Of a stretch of DNA of 64,000 nt, positions 1 through 8,866 are shown piece by piece. The translations under genes were made by a program, and so were the position numbers. Where the stretch lies: contig NZ_FQXY01000010.1 in NCBI RefSeq assembly GCF_900130125.1, positions 496,001 through 560,000 of the forward strand, in the 5' to 3' direction. The stretch is from Bacteroides congonensis (GTDB lineage Bacteria; Bacteroidota; Bacteroidia; Bacteroidales; Bacteroidaceae). The notes beneath the pieces were generated by a model that saw only the letters and a program-made list of their open reading frames with translations, did not search any database and was not told the origin of the DNA. Position 1 is the stretch's first letter; every line of letters begins with the position of its first letter.

Positions 1-834
1 CACCATATTGGAGAAATAAAGGCAATCGTCTCTATCCACCAGACTATTTATATATGGGGTGACTTCAATCCCATTAACTTTCAAACCAATAGGCCAACTT
101 TGAAAAGATTCGACTAATATAAGAATCAAATTCTTATATTTATGAGCTGTTGAATCACAAACACTTACCTTTCCTTCACAAATATTTCTTTTTATAAATT
201 TATCCGCATATATTTTTTCTTCATCGGAAACACCATGAAACAATGAAAACTGATAAATCCAATAATTAATCAATCCAAATTCCTTAAATCCCTCTGCTGC
301 ATCAAGCGGATATATATACATAGGCTGTTTCTCCACAGAACGCCCATTAGGACAGTAAGGTATAACCACCAATACACCCACCAATCCAATAAGAGAAACC
401 ACGACAATTCCTTTTATTCTTTCCTGACCTATATTCTGATATTTCCTATCTACCAAGCAATAAAAAACAAACACTAACCAAAATGATATAACAACGCGAA
501 AATCTTCCCATCTCATCAGGGCAACGATACTTCCCCCGAGCCCTTTCAAGTTTACAAATAGCAAATAAGAACTTAATGGCATGATCGTTGAATAAGTACG
601 AAAATACCATACTATAGACAAAAGAAAGAAACTCATAAATAATAAATAAAATAACATTATTGTTCTTTTTCGGCACAACAAAGGAAGTGATAATAACATC
701 GCATCACCTAACCGACATACTTGAGCTATCCAATCATTAGAACCATAAATATCTAGTATATGACAAAGTTGCCCTAAAGAAATAAAAAAGCACAAAGTAA
801 ATAATAAATAAAAACACAATCGCTTCTCTAACAT
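1..834 (-). CDS. LtaS-like phosphoglycerol transferase (sulfatase fold), 3' end outside window
   Basis: I translated this open frame by hand from an ATG at 834; it stays open for 278 codons to the window edge, so only the N-terminal part is present. Four or five hydrophobic segments occupy roughly residues 5-165, followed by an extracytoplasmic part starting with LILILVESFQ and KVNGIEVTPYIN around residues 230-265. That block closely resembles the start of the catalytic domain of lipoteichoic acid synthase (LtaS), where the Glu in ESF binds the metal. LtaS-type enzymes transfer glycerol phosphate from phosphatidylglycerol on the outer face of the inner membrane; related Gram-negative enzymes make phosphoglycerol or phosphoethanolamine transfers to glycans. 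The catalytic Thr region lies beyond the window. It is the most distal gene seen in the LOS operon, 61 bp after a GT2 gene. A phosphoethanolamine donor cannot be excluded. Confidence 0.8.
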   Translation of the reverse strand, partial: MLEKRLCFYLLFTLCFFISLGQLCHILDIYGSNDWIAQVCRLGDAMLLSLPLLCRKRTIMLFYLLFMSFFLLSIVWYFRTYSTIMPLSSYLLFVNLKGLGGSIVALMRWEDFRVVISFWLVFVFYCLVDRKYQNIGQERIKGIVVVSLIGLVGVLVVIPYCPNGRSVEKQPMYIYPLDAAEGFKEFGLINYWIYQFSLFHGVSDEEKIYADKFIKRNICEGKVSVCDSTAHKYKNLILILVESFQSWPIGLKVNGIEVTPYINSLVDRDDCLYFSNMV

Positions 835-895
835 AGTACATTTTTTGTTTGCATAATCTAAACCATAAGAGGTTAAAATCTCATATAAAACAATC

Positions 896-1756
896 CTAAA
901 ATACGTTCAATTTAAATATTCGTCTCAACCAAAACAAAAATTTTATATACTGTCGTGCCTTTCTCTGAATCCAAACAGAATCCAGCAATTGTTGAATCTT
1001 ATGTTTTGACATTATATCCAACGCCTGTTCTTGAATTCCGGCCTTTTCTCGAAGCAAAGTATATTCTTGATAAAACTCACTAATATGATGGGGAAACTCA
1101 TTTCCAAAAAAATCAGACTGTTCTCGCGAAATTAAATCCTTATTCTTAGGATCAGAACTTATCCCATAAACATTAAAATATGAGACTGCAACATTTAAGT
1201 GTTTTGTCGAGCGGCTATATAGTAGAATCTGCTTCACAAAAAACGTCCAATCAGATATTATTTTATATTTCTCATCATATAACATATCTTTAAACAGTTC
1301 CCGTTTTATGAAAGTGGATGGATGTCCTAAAGAATGAGTAAATATAAACGGAAGAGTTAATTTATCAGGATAGGAACCAAGCTCTACATCATTAGCTTTA
1401 CGATAATAATATAAATCAGCATAAACAATATCTTCAGAAAAATCGTCTTTAAATACACGCGCCAAAACATCATCTTCCAGCCAATCACCAGAGTTCAAGA
1501 ACAGCAAATAATCACCTCTAGATTTAACGATGCCTTTATTCATAGCATTATAGACGCCTCCATCTGGTTCTGATATCCAATAGGCCAAATTCCGTTCGTA
1601 CTTTCTTATAACATCAATACTATTATCAGTCGAAGCTCCATCAATAACAATGTGTTCCAAATCATCAAATGTTTGCTTCTCCCAGATACTTCTCAAGGTT
1701 CTCTTCAAACCTTCAGCATCATTCTTATTAATCGTTATTATAGTCAGCCGTGGCAT
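896..1756 (-). CDS. Family 2 glycosyltransferase (LOS cluster)
   Basis: The 286-residue protein starts with a GT-A nucleotide-binding fold (LTIITINKND, then IDGASTDNS near residue 40) and has the GT2-like acceptor/metal loop LLFLNSGDW near residue 105 in place of a plain DxD. This arrangement is common in WcaA-type glycosyltransferases of capsule and LOS loci. It has no signal peptide or clear membrane helix, so it should act on the cytoplasmic side of the inner membrane, adding one sugar to a lipid-linked glycan. Sugar and linkage cannot be read from the sequence. It lies between another GT2 gene, 117 bp upstream, and the LtaS-like gene. Confidence 0.88.
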   Translation of the reverse strand: MPRLTIITINKNDAEGLKRTLRSIWEKQTFDDLEHIVIDGASTDNSIDVIRKYERNLAYWISEPDGGVYNAMNKGIVKSRGDYLLFLNSGDWLEDDVLARVFKDDFSEDIVYADLYYYRKANDVELGSYPDKLTLPFIFTHSLGHPSTFIKRELFKDMLYDEKYKIISDWTFFVKQILLYSRSTKHLNVAVSYFNVYGISSDPKNKDLISREQSDFFGNEFPHHISEFYQEYTLLREKAGIQEQALDIMSKHKIQQLLDSVWIQRKARQYIKFLFWLRRIFKLNVF

Positions 1757-1873
1757 ATTCTCTTAATCTATATTCAACTATTTATCCTTAATATATAACA
1801 ATTCATACACAATAAAACCGTATTTACAATTCCATCATTTTTCAATTATCGCATTATTTCCATCATTAAAACC

Positions 1874-2701
1874 CTAAATCTTCCTCAAATAATATTTGAC
1901 ATATTTATAAAAGAAACGACGATACCATTTATTCTTATATCTATCGTTTTTTCTTTTCAACTTAACCATCTCACGATGCACATCAAACAACCCACCGAAA
2001 TGTGATTCATATTTATCACGATGTTTCATATAGATATAATCCTCTAAAGCTAAACGAACATCTTTTACACGAGTAGCTGTAACCATAGAAACTTCTTTGG
2101 TTCTATAATAGAAAAGAGGAATAGGTATTTGATAAACCAAGCTATCATCATCTAGAAGACGAATAAAAAATTCCCAATCTTCAAAACCTTTTTTCATCAA
2201 CTCATCATATCCACCTATTTGTTGCCAGTCTTTTTTTCGATAAATAGCAGAGCAAAAGATAGAATTCTGCAACAACAAAGAAGTATAGTCTTTATAAACA
2301 AGATCCCACAATTCTGTAACAACACCAAAACAATAGCCCAAACAATAAACTAATTTTAATCGCGGTTCTCTTTCAAAAGCTTCAATAGCCTTGGAAAGAT
2401 ATTCAGGTTTTATAATATCATCAGAATCTAATGGCAGAATAAATTCCCCCGAAGCGTGTTCTATTCCACAATTTCGGGCAGATGAAAGTCCACCATTTTC
2501 TTTCTTTATATATTTTAAACGACGATCTTTCTTTAAATATGTCAGAGCCACTTCTTCTGTATTGTCTAAAGAACCGTCATTTACAATAATACCTTCCCAA
2601 TCTCTATAATCCTGAGCAATTAAAGAGTCTAAAGTCTCCGGCAAAAATTCCGCTTGATTATAACAAGGAATTACAACAGATATTATTTTATTATTTTCCA
2701 T
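1874..2701 (-). CDS. Family 2 glycosyltransferase (LOS cluster)
   Basis: A 275-residue GT2 enzyme. Visible motifs are VVIPCYNQAE at the N-terminus, VNDGSLDNTEE for the nucleotide-sugar, GLSSARNCGIEHA, and the metal-binding LPLDSDD near residue 93. A GGYDELMKKGFEDWEF stretch near 165-180 is the usual acceptor/ED loop. The C-terminus is strongly basic (KYVKYYLRKI), consistent with peripheral attachment to the inner membrane. It begins 17 bp after the GT8 gene, so the two are surely co-transcribed. Donor sugar is unknown. Confidence 0.9.
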   Translation of the reverse strand: MENNKIISVVIPCYNQAEFLPETLDSLIAQDYRDWEGIIVNDGSLDNTEEVALTYLKKDRRLKYIKKENGGLSSARNCGIEHASGEFILPLDSDDIIKPEYLSKAIEAFEREPRLKLVYCLGYCFGVVTELWDLVYKDYTSLLLQNSIFCSAIYRKKDWQQIGGYDELMKKGFEDWEFFIRLLDDDSLVYQIPIPLFYYRTKEVSMVTATRVKDVRLALEDYIYMKHRDKYESHFGGLFDVHREMVKLKRKNDRYKNKWYRRFFYKYVKYYLRKI

Positions 2702-2718
2702 GCTTCAGATTATTAGAA

Positions 2719-3633
2719 TCATAGTTTGTAATATTGGTGCCCTTTCATTTTTATTCTTAGCAAAAAACAAAAAATATATTTATCTATAGAAGCTATCAAT
2801 CTTTCTGTAAACGTAAAAGTCGATTTTCCTAATTTCTGCAAATAAATAAAATAATTTATTCTAAATGGATGCTTACAAGAAGGTTCCCAAGGCTTAGGTT
2901 TCCACGTGTAATGCAAAACATTAGGATGACGTAAAACAAACGATAATTCTGAATTAAACTTTAATCTTTTTATTACCGAATAATGATAGAAAGCTTCTTC
3001 AACATTCCATTTATAAGGAATATGTAAACACTTATCATGCAACAAAGCATTCAAAACATCCTGATCATGTGATTTCAATTTTATGGAATTCCCGACGACA
3101 TATTCAAAAAAATGTTTCGTTAAAGAAAACTCCCTCCAATACGCAAGATTTACAAGCAACACTCCCGCATTAAAATAGCCATATTTTTCATCATACCCAA
3201 GCCGTTCATACACATCTGGCAGTGAACATCCCAGCTCTTCAACCGCTGCTAAAGCATACCCATCCAATGAAGTATCCCACAATTCTTGAACAGAATCATT
3301 AATAACAATATCACAATCCAAATATATAACCTTATCTAAATACACAGGAAGAATATCGGCCATCAACAAACGATAATATGTTGCAATAGTTAAGTGGTCT
3401 TCCACCCGAATCGGGAATAAAGTGAGTGCCTTATTGTCAACAAGATAGTAGAAAAAGCTTCCATTATATGATTCTACCAAATTCTGAATGCATTTTTTAT
3501 TCTCTTCAGCAAGTCCTTCTGTCAACAAATAAACACTATGATTACTCCCCTTATTATTTTCAAAAAAAGAGAGCAACATAACGCAACAATGTTGTACATA
3601 ATTATTATCTATAGAACAAACTATATTCATCAT
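2719..3633 (-). CDS. Family 8 glycosyltransferase (LOS cluster)
   Basis: A 304-residue retaining GT8 enzyme of the type that adds galactose or glucose to LOS (LgtC/RfaJ-like). Evidence is the N-terminal MNIVCSIDNNYVQH, the metal-binding DxD in VIYLDCDIVIN near residue 105, GYFNAGVLLVNL near 155, and the C-terminal LHYTWKPKPW segment in which His helps bind the metal in this family. Its start codon overlaps the stop of the GT32 gene by 4 bp (ATGA), a translational-coupling arrangement. LgtC-like enzymes make alpha-galactosyl links, but the linkage here is inference only. Confidence 0.92.
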   Translation of the reverse strand: MMNIVCSIDNNYVQHCCVMLLSFFENNKGSNHSVYLLTEGLAEENKKCIQNLVESYNGSFFYYLVDNKALTLFPIRVEDHLTIATYYRLLMADILPVYLDKVIYLDCDIVINDSVQELWDTSLDGYALAAVEELGCSLPDVYERLGYDEKYGYFNAGVLLVNLAYWREFSLTKHFFEYVVGNSIKLKSHDQDVLNALLHDKCLHIPYKWNVEEAFYHYSVIKRLKFNSELSFVLRHPNVLHYTWKPKPWEPSCKHPFRINYFIYLQKLGKSTFTFTERLIASIDKYIFCFLLRIKMKGHQYYKL

Positions 3634-4361
3634 ACTTTATATTTGTCCATAAACAAACCCAAAAAACGAAAACGCCAAGCTCGCATTCGATCAGCCCATC
3701 TCTTTTTCTTCTTCCATTCACCAGCAAAATGATGAATTGAATATGTATTAGACGTTACTTTTAAATCTTGATTCCACCAAGTCTTAGGGCTAAAATAGTC
3801 TTCCGGAAGAAGAGAGATTATAGACTCATCATAATCAAAATCATCAACAGACTTAACCCTCTTCCACATATAGTTCTTTTGAATATGTATTAACATTATG
3901 TATGGAAGAGTACGAACATCGAATTTCCTTCCTTTAAGATGAAATTTCCGCCTGTCATAGTAGCTTAATATATCTTTCAACAATGGATGCCCTTTCTCAA
4001 AACCCAAAGTAGCCGCCTCTATTGCAACCTCCCCTTCCTCGTCTGTTCTTTCACGGCCTATAAAATAAGGAAGATGTAACAAATCGTTATATGACTTTAG
4101 AACTTCTACATCACTGTCCAAATAAATACCCCCATAGTTATACAAAGCATAGATTCGGATATAATCAGCAGCAAATGCATATTTACGAAACATATAAGCC
4201 TCTTTAACCCACCGAGAGGACTCAATATCAAAACATGAGAGATCCCATAACTTAAACTCATAATCAGGGAGATGTATCTTCCAAGTATCTATACAAGCTT
4301 GAACGTCCTTCGGAAAAGGGTCGCCACTCAACCAACAGTAATGAATAATTTTAGGTATCAT
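3630..4361 (-). CDS. Family 32 glycosyltransferase with DxD sugar-binding region
   Basis: A 243-residue protein of the 'glycosyltransferase sugar-binding region containing DXD motif' family (GT32, Och1/capsular type). It begins MIPKIIHYCWLSG, the hallmark of the family, and carries ADYIRIYALYNYGGIYLDSDVEV near residues 85-110, in which LDSD is the metal-binding DxD. The length is typical for bacterial members. It overlaps the GT8 gene by 4 bp downstream and follows a GT2 gene by 47 bp. It likely adds a hexose to the growing LOS glycan in the cytoplasm; the sugar cannot be read. Confidence 0.92.
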   Translation of the reverse strand: MIPKIIHYCWLSGDPFPKDVQACIDTWKIHLPDYEFKLWDLSCFDIESSRWVKEAYMFRKYAFAADYIRIYALYNYGGIYLDSDVEVLKSYNDLLHLPYFIGRERTDEEGEVAIEAATLGFEKGHPLLKDILSYYDRRKFHLKGRKFDVRTLPYIMLIHIQKNYMWKRVKSVDDFDYDESIISLLPEDYFSPKTWWNQDLKVTSNTYSIHHFAGEWKKKKRWADRMRAWRFRFLGLFMDKYKV

Positions 4362-4408
4362 ATCTATTCTATATTAATTTATCTATATATTATACTACTA
4401 TTTTCACA

Positions 4409-5392
4409 TTACCCCCTACCTCTACGCTTAAACATTTTTCTATATAGTTTATAGCACCAACAATATGGTGTAAAAAAATGATAAATCAGATAGCGTCTAA
4501 AACTAACACCAACTCCTAATTCTCTAACCCCATAAGTATCATACTTATGTAATATAAGCAAGGTATTCTTCAAGACTTCATCTGCATCACATGAATAATC
4601 TAAAGCAATAATATGATTAATCAAATGTACACCTGTTTTAACAATAGTAGAGTATCCTTTAGCAAACAAATTCTCTCTTATCCCGAAACAAGCCTGTTCA
4701 TACATTCCTAAAAAGAAATGGTATCCTTTCATCGGATTTTCCTTGGCAACAATACTATTTTCATGAATTCGATAATAATATTTAGGAATACCTACTAAAA
4801 TAAGTTTATTAATCTTGTCAAAAAGCTTATATGTGACCGCTATGTCTTCATAAAATCGACCTACAGGAAACCTTATATCATTAAAGAGCTCTCGCTTATA
4901 GAATTTATCGCAAACATAGTTCCTTATTATTTTATCACGAAACAGCTCTTTCAATGCATTTTCTCTTGTATAAATAACTTTTCTTCCTGAATTATCAATA
5001 GGCAAACAACGATCTCCACGTACCCAATAATACGAACAAACTACAATTTCGGCATCTTCTTCTCCTTCCAAGACTGTTAATAATGTGGAAAACATATCTT
5101 TCTCAATCCAATCATCACTATCCACAAAACTAACATAATCGCCCGTCATCATATCCAAGCCTACATTACGAGCGCTACTTAAGCCTGCATTATGCTGGTG
5201 TATAACCACTATCCTATTATCTTTAGCCGCAAAATCATCGCAAATTCTTGGAGAATTATCCGTAGAGCCATCATCTATCAAAATTATCTCCAGATTCTTA
5301 TAGGTTTGTCCAATAATAGATTCCAAACATTGGTGCAAATACTGTTCAACATTATAAACTGGAACAATTACACTTATTAGAGGTACTTTCAT
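4409..5392 (-). CDS. Family 2 glycosyltransferase (LOS cluster)
   Basis: A 327-residue GT2 enzyme with the textbook motif series: ISVIVPVYNVEQYLHQCLES at the start, LIDDGSTDNSPRICD near residue 40, GLSSARNVGLD, and the DxD in VSFVDSDDWIE near residue 90. FYEDIAVTYKLF near 185 is the catalytic ED loop. The C-terminus ends in a basic, aromatic tail (CWCYKLYRKMFKRRGRG) that probably sits on the membrane surface. It starts 12 bp after the next upstream GT2 gene. Many capsule and LOS galactosyl-, glucosyl- and GalNAc-transferases look like this, so the substrate is open. Confidence 0.92.
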   Translation of the reverse strand: MKVPLISVIVPVYNVEQYLHQCLESIIGQTYKNLEIILIDDGSTDNSPRICDDFAAKDNRIVVIHQHNAGLSSARNVGLDMMTGDYVSFVDSDDWIEKDMFSTLLTVLEGEEDAEIVVCSYYWVRGDRCLPIDNSGRKVIYTRENALKELFRDKIIRNYVCDKFYKRELFNDIRFPVGRFYEDIAVTYKLFDKINKLILVGIPKYYYRIHENSIVAKENPMKGYHFFLGMYEQACFGIRENLFAKGYSTIVKTGVHLINHIIALDYSCDADEVLKNTLLILHKYDTYGVRELGVGVSFRRYLIYHFFTPYCWCYKLYRKMFKRRGRG

Positions 5393-5404
5393 TAATAATT
5401 AAAA

Positions 5405-6199
5405 TTAGGAATTTCTTTTTAGTATCCCATTCTCACACCAAATAGCCTTTTCGTCTATAACCTTTTGCAACACTTTCTCATGATATTCCAAGTTTTCCCT
5501 AGAAGCAAAATTATGATAAAGATGAAATTGCACCCCCCCCATCTTCAATTGCTTTTTCTGAACACCTGCATGAATCAATCGATAAGAGATTTCCACATCT
5601 TCCTGTCCCCACATCTCTAGTGCCTCATTATATCCATTTACTCGCAGCAAATCTCCTTTCCAAAAAGCCATATTACATCCCCTTATGCTCAGCATACTAT
5701 GCCTGGCATATCGTTCTGCCAAGTAATGACGAAGGATACGGGAGCGAAAACCATTTAACATAAACCTTAAATCTTGTTTGAACGTGGCAGGATACCTTTC
5801 CACTCCCCTCAAAAGACGAGTGGTATACATTTTTCCTAAAAGCACACGGCTACCACAAACAAAATAGCCCTTTTCCGCCAATTCCAAGTGGTCAGAAATG
5901 AAATTCCTATCCAAAATTATGTCTCCATCAATCTGAATAATGTAATCCCCCTTGGCCTTTTCTATAGAACGGTTGCGAATAGCAGAGAGACGGAAACCTT
6001 TATCTTCATGCCATATATGCACAATCGGAATATCGGTCTTTTTTCTCATCTTCTCTATAAGTTGCCTTGTATCATCACGGGAACCGTCATCTGCAACCAG
6101 AATCTCATAAGGTTTCACCGTTTGAGCAAAAGCACTATAAAGACAAAGAGACAATGCCTCTTTCCAATTATATGTGGATATCAATAATGAGACTAACAT
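5405..6199 (-). CDS. GT2 glycosyltransferase with galactosyltransferase-like C-terminal domain; contains a G8 tract
   Basis: A 264-residue enzyme. The N-terminal half is GT2 (SLLISTYNWKEAL, VADDGSRDDTRQLI, DxD in IIQIDGDIILD near residue 95). The C-terminal half has GCNMAFWKGDLLRVNGYNE and MWGQEDVEISYRL near 175-210, the signature of the Glyco_transf_7C domain shared with chondroitin polymerase-type transferases. Codons 220-223 contain eight consecutive G on the coding strand (plus-strand C at 5533-5540), giving Met-Gly-Gly-Val. A change of tract length would cut off or replace the last ~42 residues, after the catalytic ED motif. The tract is in frame here. Confidence 0.9.
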   Translation of the reverse strand: MLVSLLISTYNWKEALSLCLYSAFAQTVKPYEILVADDGSRDDTRQLIEKMRKKTDIPIVHIWHEDKGFRLSAIRNRSIEKAKGDYIIQIDGDIILDRNFISDHLELAEKGYFVCGSRVLLGKMYTTRLLRGVERYPATFKQDLRFMLNGFRSRILRHYLAERYARHSMLSIRGCNMAFWKGDLLRVNGYNEALEMWGQEDVEISYRLIHAGVQKKQLKMGGVQFHLYHNFASRENLEYHEKVLQKVIDEKAIWCENGILKRNS

Positions 6200-6226
6200 T
6201 TCATTAAGATTTAAATTAAACTTTCA

Positions 6227-6721
6227 TTATTTTTTTTCATCTTCCGGCCAGTTATAATCTAGCTCAGCCTCACGCTGCAATGCAGCAGCAATAATCTCAT
6301 TTGTACTCTCTATAATTCTCTTCTTAATATTTGTCGTACTAACACCCTGAGTATATGGAAAATACACCACTTTCTTTCCTGGTTGCTGTTTCATCCATTC
6401 CAATCCTTCCAAATATTTATTTTCCCAATCATCACCTATCGTTACAATATCTATATCTTCTTCTTTTAACTGCGCAACTTCCGTCAACTTTACCTGCTTA
6501 ACTACTTTGGTAACGCATTTAAGAGAGGATACAATCCGTATCCGTTGTTCAAAAGGAATAATCGGCGGCATTCCTTTATAATGTTGTATGAGCTCATCTG
6601 TACTTACACCCACTATAAGTTCATCGCCCAATGCAGCCGACCGCTCCAAAATATTGAGATGCCCGATATGAAACAAATCAAAACTGCCTGATGTAAATAC
6701 TCTTACCTTCTTTTTTTCCAT
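6227..6721 (-). CDS. TagD-like cytidylyltransferase
   Basis: A 164-residue nucleotidyltransferase of the glycerol-3-phosphate/choline-phosphate cytidylyltransferase family. The CTP-binding HIGH motif lies at residues 18-21 (TSGSFDLFHIGHLNIL) and the second signature VSTTNIKKRI near 127-136 corresponds to the ISTTxxxxRI motif of TagD. Such enzymes make CDP-glycerol, CDP-ethanolamine, CDP-choline or similar activated alcohols from CTP. It starts 11 bp after an aminotransferase and two genes after a CDP-glycerol phosphotransferase, so its product probably feeds that transferase and perhaps LicD. ADP-heptose-type adenylyltransferases are related, but no heptose-phosphate partner enzymes are nearby. 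Confidence 0.85.
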   Translation of the reverse strand: MEKKKVRVFTSGSFDLFHIGHLNILERSAALGDELIVGVSTDELIQHYKGMPPIIPFEQRIRIVSSLKCVTKVVKQVKLTEVAQLKEEDIDIVTIGDDWENKYLEGLEWMKQQPGKKVVYFPYTQGVSTTNIKKRIIESTNEIIAAALQREAELDYNWPEDEKK

Positions 6722-6732
6722 ATTATATAGAT

Positions 6733-7770
6733 TTAACGGTTCTCAATATCTTTAATGCGATTAGCCAAATCATCCAAATCCTCTGTGGTTTGAACACCAA
6801 GATGGGACACACGAAAATAACCGGGAGTGCCTCCGGGCATAATATAGATATCTTGTTTTAATAACTCTCTAAAAAGAATATCTCCGTTTCTTCTTACAAA
6901 AAATCCTGTTATACAATTGGAAGGTACTTCTACTGGCATTTCCCAACAATTCTGTTTGCACAACTCACGAAAATAAAGAGCTCTTGCACGTACGGAAGCT
7001 ATTATTTGCCGGACACCAAGGGATATATCCATCTTCAAACGAGCATGCAACTGAAGAAATATAGTTGTGGCTGGGCTATAAGGCGTCTGACCACGTTCAA
7101 GATTCTTTAGGTTTTCCGCGAAATCGAAATAATAGGATTTGTGCGCAAAAGTAGTCGCGAGTATTTTGGGGGATAAAAACAGGAAAGACAATCCTGGAGC
7201 TATATTTAACCCTTTCTGACTACTAGTAATACAAACATCAATCCCAAATGCTTCCATATCCAATTCGTCAGAAAGGAAAGAGCTGATGGCATCTACAACC
7301 AAAGAAACACTATACCTTTTACAAATCTCTGAGATTCTCTCTATATTATAGAGCTGCCCCGTAGATGTTTCATGATGCTGACACAAAAAAACATCAGGAC
7401 GTGAGGCCGCAACAGCCTCTTCCAATTGCACATAATCAATATCCTGAGCGAAAGGTACCGCAAATACTTCATTCGGACAATGGTAATACTCACAAAGATT
7501 TTTCCAACGATAACCAAAAGAGCCACCAGCTATAATGAAAGCTTTCTTGAATTGAGAAACATAATTCGCTACTACAGCATCCATAGCACCTGTTCCTGAA
7601 GCCGTATAAAAAATAACACGACCACCCGGACAGTGCATCAAATCCAAAAGCATTTTCTCTGAATCTTTCACAAGTTCAGAAAATTGCTCTGTACGCATAT
7701 AAGGAAAAGGCTTACCTCCAATTTGGAGGATTGAGTCTTCTATATTTCCCGGAAAAACATATGACTTCAT
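6733..7770 (-). CDS. Class V PLP-dependent aminotransferase
   Basis: A 345-residue fold-type I aminotransferase of the alanine/serine-glyoxylate and 2-aminoethylphosphonate transaminase group. The N-terminal YTASGTGAMDAVVANY block binds the PLP phosphate, VVDAISSFLSDELD supplies the Asp that pairs with the PLP ring nitrogen, and SSQKGLNIAPGLSF holds the Schiff-base Lys. Gene context (cytidylyltransferase 11 bp downstream, CDP-glycerol phosphotransferase 38 bp upstream) suggests it aminates a small aldehyde or ketone phosphate that is then CDP-activated for transfer to the LOS. No PEP mutase or phosphonopyruvate decarboxylase is seen in the window, so a phosphonate route is not supported here. 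The real substrate is unknown. Confidence 0.85.
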   Translation of the reverse strand: MKSYVFPGNIEDSILQIGGKPFPYMRTEQFSELVKDSEKMLLDLMHCPGGRVIFYTASGTGAMDAVVANYVSQFKKAFIIAGGSFGYRWKNLCEYYHCPNEVFAVPFAQDIDYVQLEEAVAASRPDVFLCQHHETSTGQLYNIERISEICKRYSVSLVVDAISSFLSDELDMEAFGIDVCITSSQKGLNIAPGLSFLFLSPKILATTFAHKSYYFDFAENLKNLERGQTPYSPATTIFLQLHARLKMDISLGVRQIIASVRARALYFRELCKQNCWEMPVEVPSNCITGFFVRRNGDILFRELLKQDIYIMPGGTPGYFRVSHLGVQTTEDLDDLANRIKDIENR

Positions 7771-7808
7771 AGTTTACTTAATTAAATTATTCAACATCTT
7801 TCTATCCT

Positions 7809-8861
7809 TCACCTCTTTTTTATTCTACCAAATCTTTTAATACTAGTGTATCTTCTCCACAAATTCAACTTACGCTTCTCTGGTACACCGTGTCGATGAA
7901 TGTAATCTGCGGCAGCAACCAGCATTCGTTTACAAACCATACCATCCAAATAAGGGTCATAGTTATCCACGATCCAACGCCGCCTTGCTATATTTTCTTC
8001 ATCATACAAAGTATGGTCAAATGCCTCCAACAACTGGCCAACCTCCGTAATATTTGTCCAATAAATCTCTTTCGCAATTGTGCGATAAGTTATAACCGGA
8101 CGCCCTAGCAGCAGAAATTCATACACAGTAGAAGAAGTATCACTAATCATCACATCAGCCATCAACTGATATTTAGTGACATTAAAACCATCTTCCCACA
8201 CAATATGTTCTTCTTGCTCTGCCAATTTCTTATATTCATCAACCCATTCTCCACGAGTCAATGGATGAAATTTTAATAGCAAGACAATATCCCTCATCTT
8301 TACTAAATGCAGTAAAGCTTCTTTTAATGCAGGGATAGATGTTAAAGATGGTGAAAACGTAGGTGCATATAACACAATTTGCTTTTTCCCATGCTTTTTC
8401 AACAGTTCTTCACGTTCTCGATCAAAATCATGCCAATGGGATTTAATCCAGTCTTGCTTTGGCCATCCGGTCTCTACAACCTCAAAATCACCATATTTTA
8501 CAGATAATTCTTTGAATTTTTTAGTAAAAAACGGCCCTTGCGTGAAATATGTATCAAAATATCGACGGATAACCCAATGATCTTTCTTCTCAGCAGCATA
8601 GCCATGAAAAACCTGTATCTTCACTCCAGGCAAATAATAAGGCACAATATTACCAGGAACAAATATCGCCTCAGGAGAGAAATCATATACTGTCTGCATA
8701 TCACTTGTATAATTTACTTCCTCTCGTAATGAAAATATGGGAATCTTCAGCAAATGAACATACCATAATAATTGGTTCTCTGCCGACTTTATTGCTTCTT
8801 GATAAATCGGATATAATATATCAATAGCATATTTATTTTCACAAAACAGTACTATACGCAT
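7809..8861 (-). CDS. CDP-glycerol glycerophosphotransferase family protein (TagB/TagF-like)
   Basis: A 350-residue GT-B type enzyme of the TagB/SpsB family that transfers glycerol phosphate, ribitol phosphate or similar groups from a CDP donor. Family marks are QVFHGYAAEKKDHW near residue 83 (His of the FHG motif), VLYAPTFSPS near 163, LLKFHPLTRG near 195 and ISDTSSTVYEFLLLGRPVI near 240, the block that holds the donor phosphates. It lies directly upstream of the aminotransferase and cytidylyltransferase genes and 5 bp after the kinase-like gene, so the four form one functional unit. The predicted role is placing a phosphate-linked small alcohol on the LOS. Confidence 0.87.
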   Translation of the reverse strand: MRIVLFCENKYAIDILYPIYQEAIKSAENQLLWYVHLLKIPIFSLREEVNYTSDMQTVYDFSPEAIFVPGNIVPYYLPGVKIQVFHGYAAEKKDHWVIRRYFDTYFTQGPFFTKKFKELSVKYGDFEVVETGWPKQDWIKSHWHDFDREREELLKKHGKKQIVLYAPTFSPSLTSIPALKEALLHLVKMRDIVLLLKFHPLTRGEWVDEYKKLAEQEEHIVWEDGFNVTKYQLMADVMISDTSSTVYEFLLLGRPVITYRTIAKEIYWTNITEVGQLLEAFDHTLYDEENIARRRWIVDNYDPYLDGMVCKRMLVAAADYIHRHGVPEKRKLNLWRRYTSIKRFGRIKKR

Positions 8862-8866
8862 AAGTC

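Noticed and set aside
446..676. 76-codon hydrophobic ORF on the minus strand
   Set aside because: It lies in another frame of the LtaS-like gene at 1-834, which has a recognisable domain and a longer open frame.
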